From Gammaproteobacteria bacterium (GTDB taxonomy: Bacteria > Pseudomonadota > Gammaproteobacteria > Pseudomonadales > Pseudohongiellaceae), in NCBI GenBank assembly GCA_007571115.1, contig RKSA01000048.1, positions 1 through 7,143 of the forward strand: a DNA stretch of 7,143 nucleotides, given 5' to 3'. This document shows, one piece after another, positions 6,243-7,143 of this stretch (position 1 is the first letter of the stretch; every line of letters begins with the position of its first letter). The notes under the pieces are model-generated. The model was not told the origin of the DNA and did no database searches. It saw nothing but the letters and a program-made list of their open reading frames with translations. The translations under genes and the position numbers were made by a program.

Positions 6243-7143
6243 TCAGAAGTCGACGTTCAGGCGACCGTAGTAGTACGCTCCCTGCCAATCCATTCCCGTG
6301 CCCGAGGAATACAGCCGACCGCAGCAATAGTCGCTGATCGAGTCCTGGTCGGGATAATCGTCCCAGATGTTGCGCGCGCCAAGCGAAAGCCTGAACACGT
6401 CATTGAAGCGATACTGCCCCTCGATGTCGGTGTACCAGAGCGACCCGTACACTTGGGTGCGAAGAGGGTTGCCGCCCGTATTGGAGTTGGTCGACTCGCC
6501 GTAGTAGCTCATGCGGCCGACCACGGTGAGATCGTTCCAATCGTGCCGGGCAGTGATGACGCCGCGCCAGTTCGGGTCGAAATTCTCGAAGTCGAAGCGG
6601 GCCTCGGCGGTCAGGTACGCGCTCGGGTCGGTGTCGAACTTGCTCTTCGTGTAGTTGAACGCTGCGGTCAGGGTCGTGGTGCCGAGTTCGGCCCAGTCGA
6701 CCGGCATCGTTGCAACGATGTCCATGCCTTGGGTCGTCGTGCTGAAGCCATTGGTGAAATACAGCACTCCACCGATCGACTCTGCGCCGGCGACACCTGC
6801 ATTCGATAGCGCCAGATAGTTCTGATAGGCGTCGCCTGAATTCGGGTTGGTCGACACGTCTCTGGTCGATACCGCCTGGGTTCGGTCCTGCACGTCGATT
6901 CGGTAGAAATCGACTGACAGATCGATCCTGTCGAGCACTTCGGCGGTGAAGCCGAGCGTGTAGTTGTCGGATTTCTCGGGCTTCAGCGGCACCGCGCCGA
7001 GGGCCTGGGCGATGGGGCCACCCGCAGGGAACAGGCCTGTTGCTACCGGAAAGCCGTTGGGCAGGCGCGTCGACACATTGGTCGTTCCTTGCTGGCCCGG
7101 AGTTGGCGCGCGGAAAGCGGTGCCGATCGAGCCGCGGATGCCG
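6243..7143 (-). CDS. TonB-dependent outer-membrane receptor, C-terminal part (5' end outside window)
   Basis: The frame is open from the right edge of the window to the stop at 6243-6245, about 299 residues, so this is the C-terminal part of a larger gene. A GTG at 7076 is inside the gene, not its start: the upstream codons read GIRGSIGTAFRAPTPGQ, a typical late-barrel motif of TonB-dependent receptors. Further beta-barrel features are KSDNYTLGFTAEVLDRIDLSVDFYRIDV, alternating aromatic strands, SLGARNIWDDYPDQD, and a last strand ending YYYGRLNVDF with the terminal Phe recognised in outer-membrane assembly. It would import a siderophore, cobalamin, glycan or other large ligand using TonB energy; the ligand cannot be told because the plug domain is missing. 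A Cys-Cys pair (DYCCGRLY) sits about 30 residues from the end. It converges on trhO and ends at the terminator at 6153-6179. Confidence 0.93.
   Translation of the reverse strand, partial: GIRGSIGTAFRAPTPGQQGTTNVSTRLPNGFPVATGLFPAGGPIAQALGAVPLKPEKSDNYTLGFTAEVLDRIDLSVDFYRIDVQDRTQAVSTRDVSTNPNSGDAYQNYLALSNAGVAGAESIGGVLYFTNGFSTTTQGMDIVATMPVDWAELGTTTLTAAFNYTKSKFDTDPSAYLTAEARFDFENFDPNWRGVITARHDWNDLTVVGRMSYYGESTNSNTGGNPLRTQVYGSLWYTDIEGQYRFNDVFRLSLGARNIWDDYPDQDSISDYCCGRLYSSGTGMDWQGAYYYGRLNVDF

Noticed and set aside
6111..6809. Plus-strand 232-residue frame across the terminator and receptor gene
   Set aside because: It is antisense to the clear TonB-dependent receptor and crosses the terminator hairpin; its composition is that of a shadow frame.
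7074..7076. GTG as the start of the TonB receptor gene
   Set aside because: The frame continues upstream to the window edge with characteristic receptor sequence (FRAPTPGQ), so the GTG is an internal Val codon.

Overview
The window is about 7.1 kb of GC-rich, gene-dense bacterial DNA. Glutamate-1-semialdehyde aminomutase (C5 haem route), a DUF3014 membrane protein, a TrhO-type protein and a TonB-dependent receptor together suggest a Gram-negative, probably gammaproteobacterium. That placement is inference, not something the sequence proves.

Layout: (1) Bases 62-2346 on the + strand hold hemL and a PfkB-family (adenosine kinase-like) kinase, joined by a TGATG stop/start overlap. (2) Bases 2347-2459 are a non-coding leader with two imperfect inverted repeats, a weak promoter candidate and a strong Shine-Dalgarno sequence. 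(3) Bases 2460-6104 on the + strand hold four closely spaced genes: a periplasmic peroxiredoxin, a DUF3014 membrane-anchored protein, a two-domain sulfurtransferase of the 3-mercaptopyruvate type, and a TrhO-like tRNA uridine hydroxylase. Gaps are 10, 33 and 50 bases, so they could be co-transcribed. (4) Bases 6105-6242 are a convergent intergenic stretch with a strong intrinsic terminator that serves the minus strand. (5) From 6243 to the right edge, on the minus strand, lies the C-terminal third or so of a TonB-dependent outer-membrane receptor whose 5' end is outside the window.

The main discovery is the peroxiredoxin. Its reading frame is interrupted by one TGA (2667-2669) exactly where the peroxidatic cysteine should be (T-G-G-[TGA]-T-M-Q-C). 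The family resemblance continues without a frame change to the normal C-terminus. A 7-bp hairpin with a CGUGA loop begins 14 bases after the TGA, which fits the general rules for a bacterial SECIS element. The gene is best read as one selenocysteine-containing peroxiredoxin of 177 residues with an N-terminal signal peptide. A standard gene caller would split it into two fragments. No selenocysteine machinery genes (selA, selB, selC, selD) lie in the window, so that part must be checked elsewhere in the genome.

The other genes are recognisable families. The two rhodanese-fold proteins downstream of a putative selenoprotein make a thiol/sulfur redox neighbourhood, but a functional link is only a hypothesis.
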